DNA of 64,000 nucleotides from Arthrobacter sp. StoSoilB20 (lineage in GTDB: Bacteria; Actinomycetota; Actinomycetes; Actinomycetales; Micrococcaceae). The stretch spans positions 1,488,001-1,552,000 of the forward strand of contig NZ_AP024651.1 in the NCBI RefSeq assembly GCF_019977295.1, read 5' to 3'. The notes under the pieces were generated by a model. That model saw only the letters and a program-made list of their open reading frames with translations, was not told where the DNA came from and did no database searches. Positions 54,394 through 63,196 of this stretch are shown here, one piece after another. The first letter of the stretch is position 1, and every line of letters starts with the position of its first letter. Both the position numbers and the translations under genes were made by a program.

Positions 54394-54842
54394 GCCCGCC
54401 CCGTTCGCAAGGGCCCGTTCCCAGCGAACTGTGGGAACGGATGGGCGCCGAATTCGGCTTGCCGGATCTGGAGAGGGTCCGTCATCGGCTCGCGAAGCTA
54501 CATGAGGATCCCGAACCTGTGATGCAACAACTGGTGCGCGTGTTTTCCGCAGATGGCACGTACTGTCCCGGTTTCCAATTCCGCGAAGACTTGTCCTTGC
54601 ATCCCGTGGTGCTGTGCCTGTTTGCGCGTGCCATGGAACTGAGGATTCCGCACAATTACTTTTCGGCCTGGATGGTCACCGGCTGCCCAGGACTGCGGGA
54701 TGCCAGGCCGGTGGACCTGTTGGACCGGCTGGCGCCTGCCCCGCTCATCGCTGCCCTTGAGCGCTCCTTCGGATCCGGACCAGGGGACGGGCGCGCTGCA
54801 GGAACCACACGGCCTATTGGTAATGGGCGCAACAAAACCTGA
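54375..54842 (+). CDS. Unknown protein coupled to umuD, weak DUF2384-like C-terminus
   Basis: Protein of 155 residues whose ATG lies inside the last codons of umuD, so it should be expressed in the SOS unit. The N-terminal half has VPSELWERMGAEFGLPDLER and VMQQLVRVFSADGTYCPGFQF. The C-terminal part (AWMVTGCPGLRDARPVDLL and ALERSF) recalls the toxin-binding DUF2384/ParS-MbcA segment (W..P.L..RP.dlL), but only by eye. It could equally be an SOS accessory protein. Ends in a Gly/Arg-rich tail. Confidence 0.65.
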   Translation: MPAPHLSPPRSQGPVPSELWERMGAEFGLPDLERVRHRLAKLHEDPEPVMQQLVRVFSADGTYCPGFQFREDLSLHPVVLCLFARAMELRIPHNYFSAWMVTGCPGLRDARPVDLLDRLAPAPLIAALERSFGSGPGDGRAAGTTRPIGNGRNKT

Positions 54843-54907
54843 AAAGATTGCCCGGTTCCCTCGCTGGCTCCGCTGACAGCGACGCCACGGCGACGTCAGA
54901 AGCGTGA

Positions 54908-55585
54908 TTGGATGGCGGTGTGCGGAAACGGGTGCCGGGAGACGACGTAACGGCGGCCCGGTTGGGCGCTTCTCGAGTAGGGACAGAGGTTTCCGCGGAA
55001 GCGGATTCGAGGCGATCTATTGCCTCGCGCCTCATGTGGGGCATCGCATCGGCCCTCGTCTCGGTGTTGCTGGGAGCGGTCGCCCAAGCCTCCGCAGCGT
55101 GGGTCAGCGACTCATGGCCTGAGGTTCTGGTCTACCTCGTTATGCCGGGGTGGGCGTTCATTCTGTTCGCTCACCTTCTGAGCGGATTTGCTGCCGTGGT
55201 GGCACTGGCTCTGCTTGTACCGGCGTTGGTCAGGCGGATTTCCCGTGGCTGGCTCCGGCGGCTGACTGCTGTACTTGCAGTTCTGGCCAGTGTCGCGGCG
55301 GCTCTGCCGTGGTCTATGTATTCTGCTGGCATGGGGCTGGCCGCCAAGGCGGCAACCTACACCGAAGTCAAGGCCAGCAGTGGAGAAAGTGTCATCGTCG
55401 AACAATCAGGGTTCGACCCACAAACCTATTCCATTTATTCACAAAAATCGTGGGGGCTCTGGCAGCGAAGCGTCCCGTGGCTGTCCGCCACACAGTTCTT
55501 CGACCCCAAGGACTGCATACTGACGGGCGGAAGTGGCAACCTTGTGCTCCAGTGCGGAGTCGATGAGATCGTGGTGCCGCGCTAG
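54908..55585 (+). CDS. Membrane protein of unknown function
   Basis: Protein of 225 residues. A basic N-terminus is followed by hydrophobic helices at about 45-66, 75-105 and 115-140. An extracytoplasmic tail (about 145-225) has two Cys (KDCIL and LQCGVDE) that may form a disulfide. Start TTG 54908 is tentative, and GTG 54920 is an alternative. It stands between umuD and umuC with no recognisable family. Confidence 0.6.
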   Translation: MDGGVRKRVPGDDVTAARLGASRVGTEVSAEADSRRSIASRLMWGIASALVSVLLGAVAQASAAWVSDSWPEVLVYLVMPGWAFILFAHLLSGFAAVVALALLVPALVRRISRGWLRRLTAVLAVLASVAAALPWSMYSAGMGLAAKAATYTEVKASSGESVIVEQSGFDPQTYSIYSQKSWGLWQRSVPWLSATQFFDPKDCILTGGSGNLVLQCGVDEIVVPR

Positions 55586-55622
55586 GGTCGCCACTCACTA
55601 GCCAGGAAACACCTTGTAGCCA

Positions 55623-55922
55623 TCATCGGCAGCCGACTTCTTCGGCGCAGGAAGCGGCAGATTCATGGCGGCTATCGGTAACTTGCCGAATAGCTTTTGA
55701 ACGAATAACTGGCGGGACGAACGGAGCCGGACTGGATACCAGCCAGGATCCAAACACCTCGAGGGTTTCTCCTGACGCGAACTGAGTGTCCAGGACGATG
55801 GAGGCCGATTGGATGGTCCCGTCCCATTCGGTCGTCCAGGTGACGTGACGTTCCCTTAGCGGGGGTGGGAGGGAAATGAGGGGACGACGATGCCCGGACC
55901 AATCCTGGGAAGTGGCGGACAT
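55623..55922 (-). CDS. Possible small protein
   Basis: Open frame of 99 codons with protein-like central segment RHVTWTTEWDGTIQSASIVL, then ETLEVFGSWLVSS. No family, weak ribosome-binding site. It lies convergent to the preceding membrane gene. Kept because no competing frame in this stretch looks better. Confidence 0.35.
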   Translation of the reverse strand: MSATSQDWSGHRRPLISLPPPLRERHVTWTTEWDGTIQSASIVLDTQFASGETLEVFGSWLVSSPAPFVPPVIRSKAIRQVTDSRHESAASCAEEVGCR

Positions 55923-55962
55923 TCCGTCGCCAACTCTTTATCAGGCAGGGAGTTGAGCCGCC

Positions 55963-56145
55963 CTATGCGTCTCTCCGTCGAGTAATCCTTTGGGACGGGA
56001 GCTGGTCAATCCGTTTCTGTCGCTTCTTGCTGGCCTTGTTTGTTCGATTGAACGGAATGGCGGCAGCCAGGAGGGTTATGCCGCCGTCAATCACCGTGCC
56101 GATAAGCGGTTGGACTAATTTGAAGTTTTCGTCGGCGGTGGTCAA
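55963..56145 (-). CDS. Possible small one-helix membrane protein
   Basis: Frame of 60 codons starting at TTG 56145. One hydrophobic helix (LVQPLIGTVIDGGITLLAAA) is followed by a very basic tail (KKRQKRIDQLPSQRITRRR). The topology is plausible for a small peptide, but there is no family match and no strong Shine-Dalgarno. Confidence 0.35.
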   Translation of the reverse strand: MTTADENFKLVQPLIGTVIDGGITLLAAAIPFNRTNKASKKRQKRIDQLPSQRITRRRDA

Positions 56146-56752
56146 ACGCGGTCCTTGTCTGGGCTGAAACGTCTAGATGATCTGCAGACGTAAGGACGCT
56201 GCCCGTCATGGGGGGGGTACCCGGCCAGCGTCAACATGAGCGCGGTGGATTGCGCTGTGTTCAGCAGGTCCACAGGGCGTTGATTCTGCAGAATGGGACA
56301 CCTTGTGACCATTCAGGCGGAGAAATCGTTGTCGCGAATCTTTAAGTCCATAGCGGGTTCGTAGCGCGTTCGAACAGTGTCAGGACAACAGCGTTCAGCG
56401 ACTTCCCTCCGCAGTATCTCTGCGAGGACGCTGTGTTGTATTTGTGGCAGCGGTGGCCAGCTTCGGGGCAAACAGCGTCGCCTTCCCTGAAGCAGGCTGA
56501 CTGACCCGGAGAGGGCAGCCCGTCTACTTGTGTTTGAGTAACTTCCGGGAATTACCGAGGCAAAGGATGGTCATCAGCATCCTTTGAATTTTGCTATCAA
56601 AATTCCAAGCAAAATTGCTTGTGTAATAGGTAAATGAACCGTATGCTTCGAGACCTGTGCACGCCTTACCTTTTCTGGACTTTTTGGGCGGGGTATGCTC
56701 TGCGTTTAATCAATTAGTATTCGCTTTTGTTGATCATTTTGCTGGGGGAGTT
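56146..56752. other. 607-bp non-coding stretch, partly AT-rich
   Basis: No convincing gene. It holds a hairpin at 56562-56585 (AAAGGATG / CATCCTTT) followed by GAATTTT, and a short dyad at 56606-56621 (CAAGCAA-AA-TTGCTTG). The 200 bp before the lipoprotein gene are clearly richer in A/T than the surroundings, consistent with a promoter in acquired DNA. Confidence 0.5.
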
Positions 56753-57256
56753 ATGGAGACACTGCGGTCGTTCTTGAGTATTGCTGCCGTTGGGCTGGCA
56801 GCAATAACCGTCTCGTCGTGCGGAACCGGAGGAACGCCGGCCGTAGGTCCCGAGGTGCGCACCGGGTCGGCGTCGCCCTCGAGCGAGTGCACGAAATTCC
56901 TGCCTGATGCGCCGTGCGGGAAGTTCAAAAGTACAGCCGGTACTGCTGAAGGTCAGCCCATGGCATGGGTCAGCGAGGGACAAGTGACAGCACAGTTGGA
57001 CCGAGTTGGTCAGGAAACATACCTGACGGCTGTTCTTCCATGTGGACCAGTGAACACCCCCGTCACCATTGATGGCTCGAACATGACATTGTCCGGGAAG
57101 CTCGCGATCGGCGCATCCGGCTGTGTTGATGCTGCGAGAGGTGAACAGCAGACCTGGGCCCTCAACTTCCTCAAGGACGGCGTTCAACTCAACTACACCA
57201 ACGGGGCGCTGACATGGACGAGAGGTCAAGACTCCCTGACTTTCGGCGCGATCTGA
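56753..57256 (+). CDS. META-domain-like lipoprotein
   Basis: Protein of 167 residues with a lipoprotein signal: METLRSFLSIAAVGLAAITV, then the lipobox VSSC, with Cys23 as the lipidation site. The body has paired Cys (ECTKF and APCGKF, LPCGPV and ASGCVDA) and the pattern VTIDGSNMTLSGKLAIGASG, ending NGALTWTRGQDSLTFG. This resembles META/HslJ-type domains. The start ATG 56753 follows GGGGGAG. An open frame extends 32 codons upstream without a ribosome-binding site. Surface role unknown. Upstream of the protease gene by about 135 bp. Confidence 0.72.
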   Translation: METLRSFLSIAAVGLAAITVSSCGTGGTPAVGPEVRTGSASPSSECTKFLPDAPCGKFKSTAGTAEGQPMAWVSEGQVTAQLDRVGQETYLTAVLPCGPVNTPVTIDGSNMTLSGKLAIGASGCVDAARGEQQTWALNFLKDGVQLNYTNGALTWTRGQDSLTFGAI

Positions 57257-57391
57257 ACTGCCCCGGATTCAGGTATTAGGGAGCAATACGCGGCTCGGGC
57301 ATAGCCTTGCGGACCGCCACAGTCTTAAGACATTGAATAATTCATCAAACACGGACCGAGACCGAATCGGCCCGCACTGGACGGGGATTCA

Positions 57392-58678
57392 TTGAAGAAA
57401 CCACTACCCATTGCAGCAGGTACTTTTGTCTTGCTGCTCGGCATTATCAGCCCCGCCGTGGCGGCATCGGATGCCCCGGTCACGCCGCCGGGGGAGGGCG
57501 CTATCGAGGAATACTCCAAGAGTGTAGGTGTCGACTTCTTGGACAACCAGAAGAAGCTCTCCGACTTCAAGTACTGGATCACACAGGTCCCGGGAATCTA
57601 CGATGCTGGCTACGTTGAACAGGTTAATGATGCAAAAAGCCTTTCTGTAAAGGCATTGTGGAAGGGTTCATCCCTGCTTCGCGAAACCGTCGCCAACGAA
57701 GGACGAAAGCGAGGCATCATGGTGACATTCTCCGAGCGTCCATATTCGGTCCCCGAAATTGATTCGGCGACTCAAGCCCTCATAAATAATGACAAGGCCT
57801 TTGAACCGCTGGGATTCAAGATAGCTTCCATCGGAGGCATCGGCGATGATTCAGGTGAAATATCCATCCGCGGATACGCCGTCAAGAATGAAGGCGGCCT
57901 GCTCACATCATCGGAACGGGCTGCAGTGGAGAACCTTGCACGCGACATTACCAAGTGGCCTATCCAAGTCATTGATGGAGTCCAGTCACGCCCCGCCACT
58001 CGCATGAATGACTCCCACCCCTTCAACTCAGGTGCGTACATACTCAACAGCAACCAAACAGCTTGCACAACTGGGTTTGCGCTGAAAGCCAGAACGGGAA
58101 CAGGGCAGTGGACCAATACGGCCCGCCACTGTGAGGGATCTGGCTGGTGGACTGCCCGCGACAATACCGGATCCTCAGCAGGAATGCAGTGGTGGGATAC
58201 TCCCGATGGTCAAGCCGCCATGCTGTCCGAAGGCGGAAGCCGTTGGATGTTTGACGGCGCGTGGAACAACACGGCAGGATATTCCAAACCTGTTGCTGGA
58301 TTCCACGACGTTTCATTGGGCGACTGGATCTGCACAAGCGGCGGGAACTCCGGCGTGCATTGCAATATCAGCGTCCTTTACACGAATTTTTCCTGGAATG
58401 ACGGGTACGGTTACGCCTCCCAAATCGAGGGCTACCAAACAGTGGACGGTCAGCGTGCCGCAATCCAAGGGGATAGCGGTGGGCCCGTACTTGCCCCCTA
58501 CGGCAATGGCAGCGTCGGCGCTGTCGGAATGATCCAGGCCGTCGCTGGCCCCCTATATAACTACGGCAATTGCGGCAGCGTTCGGGACGGCGGGGCCAAC
58601 TACTGCAGTCGATACGTGTGGTTTACGTCTACGCGCACGATTGCGAACAGCGCGGGGATGGATTTGGTTACCTGGTAG
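57392..58678 (+). CDS. Secreted trypsin-like serine protease
   Basis: Protein of 428 residues. A signal peptide ends near AVA-AS (about residue 25). A prodomain of about 175 residues follows (EEYSKSVGVDFLDNQKKLSD...) and then an S1 chymotrypsin-like domain from about 205. The catalytic His is in TNTARHCEG (about 243), the Asp probably in RWMFDGAWN (about 285), and the Ser in IQGDSGGPVLAPYG (about 361). Paired Cys occur at TACTTG/ARHCEG and NYGNCGSV/ANYCSRY. The layout resembles streptogrisin-like proenzymes. The TTG start is supported only by a weak GGGG. A terminator follows. Lower GC than backbone genes. Confidence 0.82.
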   Translation: MKKPLPIAAGTFVLLLGIISPAVAASDAPVTPPGEGAIEEYSKSVGVDFLDNQKKLSDFKYWITQVPGIYDAGYVEQVNDAKSLSVKALWKGSSLLRETVANEGRKRGIMVTFSERPYSVPEIDSATQALINNDKAFEPLGFKIASIGGIGDDSGEISIRGYAVKNEGGLLTSSERAAVENLARDITKWPIQVIDGVQSRPATRMNDSHPFNSGAYILNSNQTACTTGFALKARTGTGQWTNTARHCEGSGWWTARDNTGSSAGMQWWDTPDGQAAMLSEGGSRWMFDGAWNNTAGYSKPVAGFHDVSLGDWICTSGGNSGVHCNISVLYTNFSWNDGYGYASQIEGYQTVDGQRAAIQGDSGGPVLAPYGNGSVGAVGMIQAVAGPLYNYGNCGSVRDGGANYCSRYVWFTSTRTIANSAGMDLVTW

Positions 58679-58709
58679 TTACTGCTACACGCCTCAACCT
58701 GCTGGCTAC

Positions 58710-58746
58710 GAAAGGCCTCGTCCGGTTCTCCGGTCGAGGCCTTTTC
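58710..58746 (+). terminator. Terminator after protease gene
   Basis: AAAGGCCTCG (58711-58720) pairs with CGAGGCCTTT (58735-58744), followed by TTC. It sits 33 bp after the protease stop. Confidence 0.88.
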
Positions 58747-58774
58747 AACCTCTCCAATTCCGAGTACCACGATT

Positions 58775-59474
58775 TACGGTTCCTGCGAATTCTCCTCGGT
58801 CGAAGCGCAGAATTGCGGCGGCGAAGGCTTTTGGCTTGAGGAGTCAGAGAGCGTTAATGGCCAGATCGCTTCGTCTGGCAACAACATGATCGCGGACACA
58901 GCCAAGAACTCCAATGTTGATGGTTGGGGGCCGATTCCAAACAATTTTGTCAACGACGCTGGGTGGAATGGCGGTCCTGCTTCGACCAGACCCACTCCGG
59001 CGGACCATCCTGCCATGAGGTTGAAGCGGAAGTCCAAGTACAACAATCTCTCCATCTCCTCGCGAACCGCGGGTCAACAGGCCGGGATAGGTTTGGGCCA
59101 ACAGGCTTATGCTCTGAGCCTCGATGCCACGTTTGGGACACTGGCCAACAACATCTCCGTGACGCACTCCGATAGTTAGGATGGGAAGCGCGTGAAGGGA
59201 ATTCTGACACCTGACAGGGTTTACATCATTGGGTCCAAACGATACAGGCACCGCCAGCCTGAACCCGCGACACGACTACAGCCCTTTTGACGGTGGATTT
59301 GTCAGGCATACATGCGTCGAACTCGACAACGTGTTTGTACTGGAAACCGATCGACTCGATGCTGCTGGAGCGCCGTTCACGAACATCGAATACAACGACC
59401 GAAATGGTTGGCGAGGATTGGTTCAACGGAGCCAGTCGTACGGATGCCTTACCGCTGCCGTGGACATCGGGTAG
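58775..59474 (+). pseudogene. Possible coding remnants between protease and umuC
   Basis: The 58679-59598 interval has no complete gene I can support. Two plus-strand frames read like protein without good starts. Frame A runs to TAG 59179 (contains SSVEAQNCGGEGFWLEES and DGWGPIPNNFVNDAGWNGG) and is continuous with the protease frame. Frame B runs 59208-59474 (contains ELDNVFVLETDRLDAAGAPF and IEYNDRNGWRGLVQR). They could be decayed parts of one or two genes. No family recognised. Confidence 0.3.
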
Positions 59475-59520
59475 GAAGAGCTCAGCTATTTGTCGGGGCC
59501 TGGCGGTACAGTAAATGTAT

Positions 59521-59536
59521 TCGAATATATGTTCGA
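59521..59536. promoter_or_regulatory. SOS box (LexA operator) upstream of umuC
   Basis: TCGAATATATGTTCGA, one mismatch from TCGAAC-N4-GTTCGA, 62 bp before the umuC start. It is the exact reverse complement of the umuD site, and the identity extends to 19 bp. Confidence 0.88.
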
Positions 59537-59598
59537 ATGTGCGGCGTGTCCTGCTCCAGAATCGCGGCACGCGTGCTAAGGCCGAACGGAGGAGACCG

Positions 59599-60897
59599 AT
59601 GTCCAAGCCAGCACTCATGCACCGGATGCAAGAGATCGCCCACGTGGACATCAACTGTTTCTATGCGTCGGCGGAACGTGCCTTCAACCCTTCGCTGGAG
59701 GGCAAGCCAGTGATTGTGCTGTCCAACAACGACGGCTGCGCAGTGACCAGGTCTCCGGAAGCGAAGAAGCTGGGGATCGGACTGGGGGAACCTTGGTTCA
59801 AACTTGCTCCACGGGCCAGGGAATGGGGTCTCATTGCCCTCTCAAGCAACTACGAGCTCTACGGGGACATCAGCTCCCGCGTCATGGAACTCCTGGCCCG
59901 CTACTCGGCGTGGCAGGAGGTGTACTCCATTGATGAGGCGTTTCTGGGGGTAAAAGGTCAACCGCAAGAGCTGCTCGAACTGGGACGGACCATCAAAACT
60001 GCGTGCCAACGGCATGTGGGCGTGCCGGTCTGCGTGGGGATTGCCCGTACCAAGACGCTTGCCAAGCTGGCCAACAAATGGGCCAAGCATAATCCGGCTT
60101 TCAACGGAGTGTGCCGTTGGGACTCGGTTCCTGGGGCCCAACGGGAGGCCTTGATGGCACGGCTGTCGGTGATTGAGATCTGGGGCGTAGCCACCAGGCT
60201 GACCAAACGGTTGAACGCCATGGGGATCTTCTCCATCCTTGACCTGGTCCGGGCCGACCCTGTGGCCCTGCGGGACAAGTTCTCCATTGTCATGATGCGC
60301 ACCGTGCTGGAATTGCAGGGCACCCCGTGCATCCCGATGGAGGAGGAAAGGATCGGGAGGGACCAGCTGATCTTCTCCCGCTCCTTTTCAACGCCGATTA
60401 CGACGGCGGCGCAGCTGCGGCAGGTGCTCAGCGTCTACGGCCAGATGGCAAGTGCCAGGCTCGCCAAACACGATCTCCAAGCAAAATTGCTCACGGCCTT
60501 TGCCGCCACTTCGGTCTATAACCCCAACGACAAGTCCTTTCCGACGGTTAACGTCAAGCTGCCCATACCCACCTCGGATCCCGTGCTGCTGACCAAGGCT
60601 GCCCATGCATTGGTTCCCAGGATCCAGGAAGGCGTCAGGTACGCCAAGGCCGGGATCATGGTTACTGACCTCCGCCCCAGCGGGAACCAGAAACCGCTGG
60701 AGATCTTTGAGAACCGGCACGAGGAACGTGGGATCGGCCCCCTGTTGGAGCAAGTCAGCAAGCGCTACGGCCGGGGCTCCATCGGTTTGGGGCACGCCGG
60801 AATCAAGGGAGGACCCGACTGGTCCATGAAACGGGACATGCTCAGTCCCCGGTACACCACCAACTGGGACGAACTTCCCTTGGTGAAGGCGGCCTGA
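59599..60897 (+). CDS. umuC: Y-family DNA polymerase, UmuC type
   Basis: Error-prone lesion-bypass polymerase of 432 residues. IAHVDINCFYASAERAFNP has the first catalytic Asp. VLSNNDGCAVTRSPEAKKLG and the YSIDEAFLGVKG motif with Asp-Glu follow, then the finger/little-finger region. The C-terminal DUF4113 ends with GLGHAGIKGGPDWSMKRDML, which is typical of UmuC rather than DinB. The start ATG 59599 follows ACGGAGGAGA. The longer frame from 59515 would begin inside the promoter and SOS box. Partner UmuD is encoded 5.2 kb upstream. Confidence 0.95.
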   Translation: MSKPALMHRMQEIAHVDINCFYASAERAFNPSLEGKPVIVLSNNDGCAVTRSPEAKKLGIGLGEPWFKLAPRAREWGLIALSSNYELYGDISSRVMELLARYSAWQEVYSIDEAFLGVKGQPQELLELGRTIKTACQRHVGVPVCVGIARTKTLAKLANKWAKHNPAFNGVCRWDSVPGAQREALMARLSVIEIWGVATRLTKRLNAMGIFSILDLVRADPVALRDKFSIVMMRTVLELQGTPCIPMEEERIGRDQLIFSRSFSTPITTAAQLRQVLSVYGQMASARLAKHDLQAKLLTAFAATSVYNPNDKSFPTVNVKLPIPTSDPVLLTKAAHALVPRIQEGVRYAKAGIMVTDLRPSGNQKPLEIFENRHEERGIGPLLEQVSKRYGRGSIGLGHAGIKGGPDWSMKRDMLSPRYTTNWDELPLVKAA

Positions 60898-60982
60898 GGT
60901 GGTTGGACGCCACAACTGCCGGCAGGCAGCCCGGACAGGCAACTCAGGCAGGCACCCCAGGCAGGCGGCCTGGGCAGTACAC

Positions 60983-62140
60983 CTACGCCCGCAGCCGGTA
61001 CCCACGCTTGACTACCGTTTCCACGAGCTTGCCATCGGGCAGGGAGGAGCGCAGCCGGCTGACCGTCATGTCCAGGGCATGCACGGAGCCGCGCAGATCC
61101 AACAGGTCCGAGAGCGCCTCGCGGGACAACACTGCCCCGCCCGCGCCGAGCAGGGCACGCAGGAGCAGCAGGGGAGCGGGCGCCAGGTCGATCACCTCGC
61201 CGTTGATCCGCAGGCAACGCCCGCGCAGCTCAATGGTGGCGCTCTTGGTCTCCAAGCGGCGCACATGGTTCAGGGACAAGTGCTCGGTAACCAACCGGAT
61301 CAGCGCCCCCATGCGGTAACGGTCAGGGATCAGTGGCGTCAGACCGGCGTCGACCAGTGGTTGTGCGGTGACGGGCCCCACTGCGGCAACCGTCACGGGG
61401 CCCTTCAGGGCTTCGATGAGCTGACGGTAAAGGCCCATTTCGTGGGCTGTGCTCCACATCGCGTCCACGGCTGGTGCGCTGGTGAAGGTCAGGACGTCGA
61501 GGTTGCCGCCCACCACAGCCTCGATCAGGCGCGGGAGCTTGTCCTCGCCGTCGGGCTTCACCCAGCGGTAGGGGGTGACGGTCAGGACAATGGCGCCGGA
61601 CATGCGCAGCCGTTCCAGCTGGCGGACGTCCGTATAGCCATGCAGCTGCACGGCCACCGTCTTGCCGCGCACGCCTTCTGCCAGCAGCATGTCCACCAGT
61701 GTCGCAGTGGTTTCGTCACTGCTGATTCCGACGTCGGCAAGACCGGCCGCGCGTACGGCACCGCGGGCCTTGGGTCCACGGACGAACATGCGGCAGGCGG
61801 AGAGTGCGTCCAGGAGTTGTTCTCCGATGCCGAAAGAGTCAGCGGCCTCGCACCACCGGCGCATGCCGTATGCGGTGGTGGCGATGCAGATATCCGGCTT
61901 CGCGGCAATGATGGTGCGGGTGTCCTCAATAAGTACCATGTCTTCCTGCACCGGGGCGATCTTCAGCGCGGGGGCGTGCAACACGCTCGCACCGCGGCGC
62001 TCCAGGGCCTCAATGAGGTCACGGGAACGGCGGTGCGAGGTGACTCCGATCCGGAATCCATCCAGCGGCGCATCGGCGGCCTCGGAAACTTCCGGTGCAG
62101 CAGCGGGGTCCTGGACTTCAAAGGTGCGTGCAACAGTCAT
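60983..62140 (-). CDS. nnaR: HemD-domain / winged-helix regulator, NnaR-like
   Basis: Protein of 385 residues. The N-terminal uroporphyrinogen-III synthase-like domain (about 28-275) has FRIGVTSHRRSRDLIEALER, VRGPKARGAVRAAG, LDVLTFTSAPAVDAMW and VAAVGPVTAQPLVDAGL. An OmpR-type winged helix follows (about 295-385) with ELRGRCLRINGEVIDLAPAP, LSREALSDLL and VHALDMTVSRLRSSL. This fusion is known as the nitrate/nitrite regulator NnaR in streptomycetes and mycobacteria. Its position after nirB and cobA fits that role. Synthase activity may also be kept. It begins 12 bp after cobA. Confidence 0.88.
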   Translation of the reverse strand: MTVARTFEVQDPAAAPEVSEAADAPLDGFRIGVTSHRRSRDLIEALERRGASVLHAPALKIAPVQEDMVLIEDTRTIIAAKPDICIATTAYGMRRWCEAADSFGIGEQLLDALSACRMFVRGPKARGAVRAAGLADVGISSDETTATLVDMLLAEGVRGKTVAVQLHGYTDVRQLERLRMSGAIVLTVTPYRWVKPDGEDKLPRLIEAVVGGNLDVLTFTSAPAVDAMWSTAHEMGLYRQLIEALKGPVTVAAVGPVTAQPLVDAGLTPLIPDRYRMGALIRLVTEHLSLNHVRRLETKSATIELRGRCLRINGEVIDLAPAPLLLLRALLGAGGAVLSREALSDLLDLRGSVHALDMTVSRLRSSLPDGKLVETVVKRGYRLRA

Positions 62141-62152
62141 AAGTTTTTACCC

Positions 62153-63187
62153 TCAGGCTTCAAGGAGCGAAGCCGCCAGGCGGCTCAGTTCAGCGGATGC
62201 TTCAGCGTGGTTGCGGTTGGCCTCGGCTACCCTGACCACTTCGCCAATGACCAGCACAGCCGGATTGCTGCAGCCGGTGGCAGCTGTTTCGATCGTACCC
62301 AGGTCAGCGATGGTGGTGCGTTGCCCCGGACGGTAACCGCGTTCCACCACGGCCATGGGCATCTCCGGCTTCATCCCTGCCCGGCGCAACCCGGCGGCCA
62401 GCTGCGGAAGTGTGCCGATGCCCATGAGGACCACGATCGTCCCGCCAAGGCCGGCCAAATGCATGTGTTCCGTCTCGGTCAAGGGTGCGTGGCCGGAGAC
62501 CACCGTGAACATGTGGCTTACTTCGCGGTGCGTGACCGGGATGCCGGCTGCGGCGGGAACGGAGATGGCGCTGGTGACGCCGGAGATGACCCGTACCGGG
62601 ACCCCGGCGGCAACGCAGGCAGCCACCTCCTCGCCGCCACGCCCGAACACGTAGGGATCCCCGCCCTTGAGCCGGACCACGTTCTTGCCCGCAAGGGCAG
62701 CTTCGACCATCAGCTTCTCGATGTCGCGTTGCGTTACCTTGTGAAGGCCAGGCTGCTTGCCCACGTCCACCAGTTCCGCAGAGGTCAGATCGGCGAGCTC
62801 CTGGTAAGGGGCCAGGCGGTCATAGAACACCACGTCGGCATCACGCAGGGCGTCCACGGCGCCGACGGTCAGGAGGTCCAGGGCTCCCGGGCCTCCGCCC
62901 ACCAAAGTCACGTGACCCTCCGCGCCGGGGGCAGGCTCAAAAGCCACGGGCACACCGGCCTCGCGGCAGCGTTCCACCAACGGCAGCCAGCCGTCGTCGC
63001 CGTCGTCCACCATGGCCACCAGGAACGGACGCTCCGGGAGCAGCCCGTCACCTGGTACCCCCGCCGGTGCGCTCAGGCGGTACACGTTGGCCCCGGCAGC
63101 CTGGTATCGCCGGATGGCTTGGCGGGCACAGGTGTCCGAGCCCGTGACAAGGACGTCGCGGTCGGTGAGATCAATGGTGAGCTGCAT
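62153..63187 (-). CDS. cobA: Uroporphyrinogen-III C-methyltransferase
   Basis: Makes precorrin-2 from uroporphyrinogen III on the route to siroheme, the cofactor of NirB. It has 344 residues. The methyltransferase core starts near residue 90: HVTLVGGGPGALDLLTVGAV, then DVVFYDRLAPYQEL, VVRLKGGDPYVFGRGGEE, VISGVTSAISVPAAAGIPVT and the C-terminal VVLMGIGTLPQLA. The first 85 residues are a reduced CysG-like Rossmann piece (VLVTGSDTCARQAIRRYQAA) too short for full dehydrogenase activity. 9 bp after nirB, so cotranscribed. Confidence 0.94.
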   Translation of the reverse strand: MQLTIDLTDRDVLVTGSDTCARQAIRRYQAAGANVYRLSAPAGVPGDGLLPERPFLVAMVDDGDDGWLPLVERCREAGVPVAFEPAPGAEGHVTLVGGGPGALDLLTVGAVDALRDADVVFYDRLAPYQELADLTSAELVDVGKQPGLHKVTQRDIEKLMVEAALAGKNVVRLKGGDPYVFGRGGEEVAACVAAGVPVRVISGVTSAISVPAAAGIPVTHREVSHMFTVVSGHAPLTETEHMHLAGLGGTIVVLMGIGTLPQLAAGLRRAGMKPEMPMAVVERGYRPGQRTTIADLGTIETAATGCSNPAVLVIGEVVRVAEANRNHAEASAELSRLAASLLEA

Positions 63188-63196
63188 GGTGAACCC

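Noticed and set aside
58844..59251. Minus-strand frame of 135 codons
   Set aside because: No family, no ribosome-binding site. The opposite strand looks slightly more protein-like.
60921..60976. Run of CAGGCAGG-like copies between umuC and nnaR
   Set aside because: Irregular spacing and short, probably simple-sequence drift rather than an ordered array.
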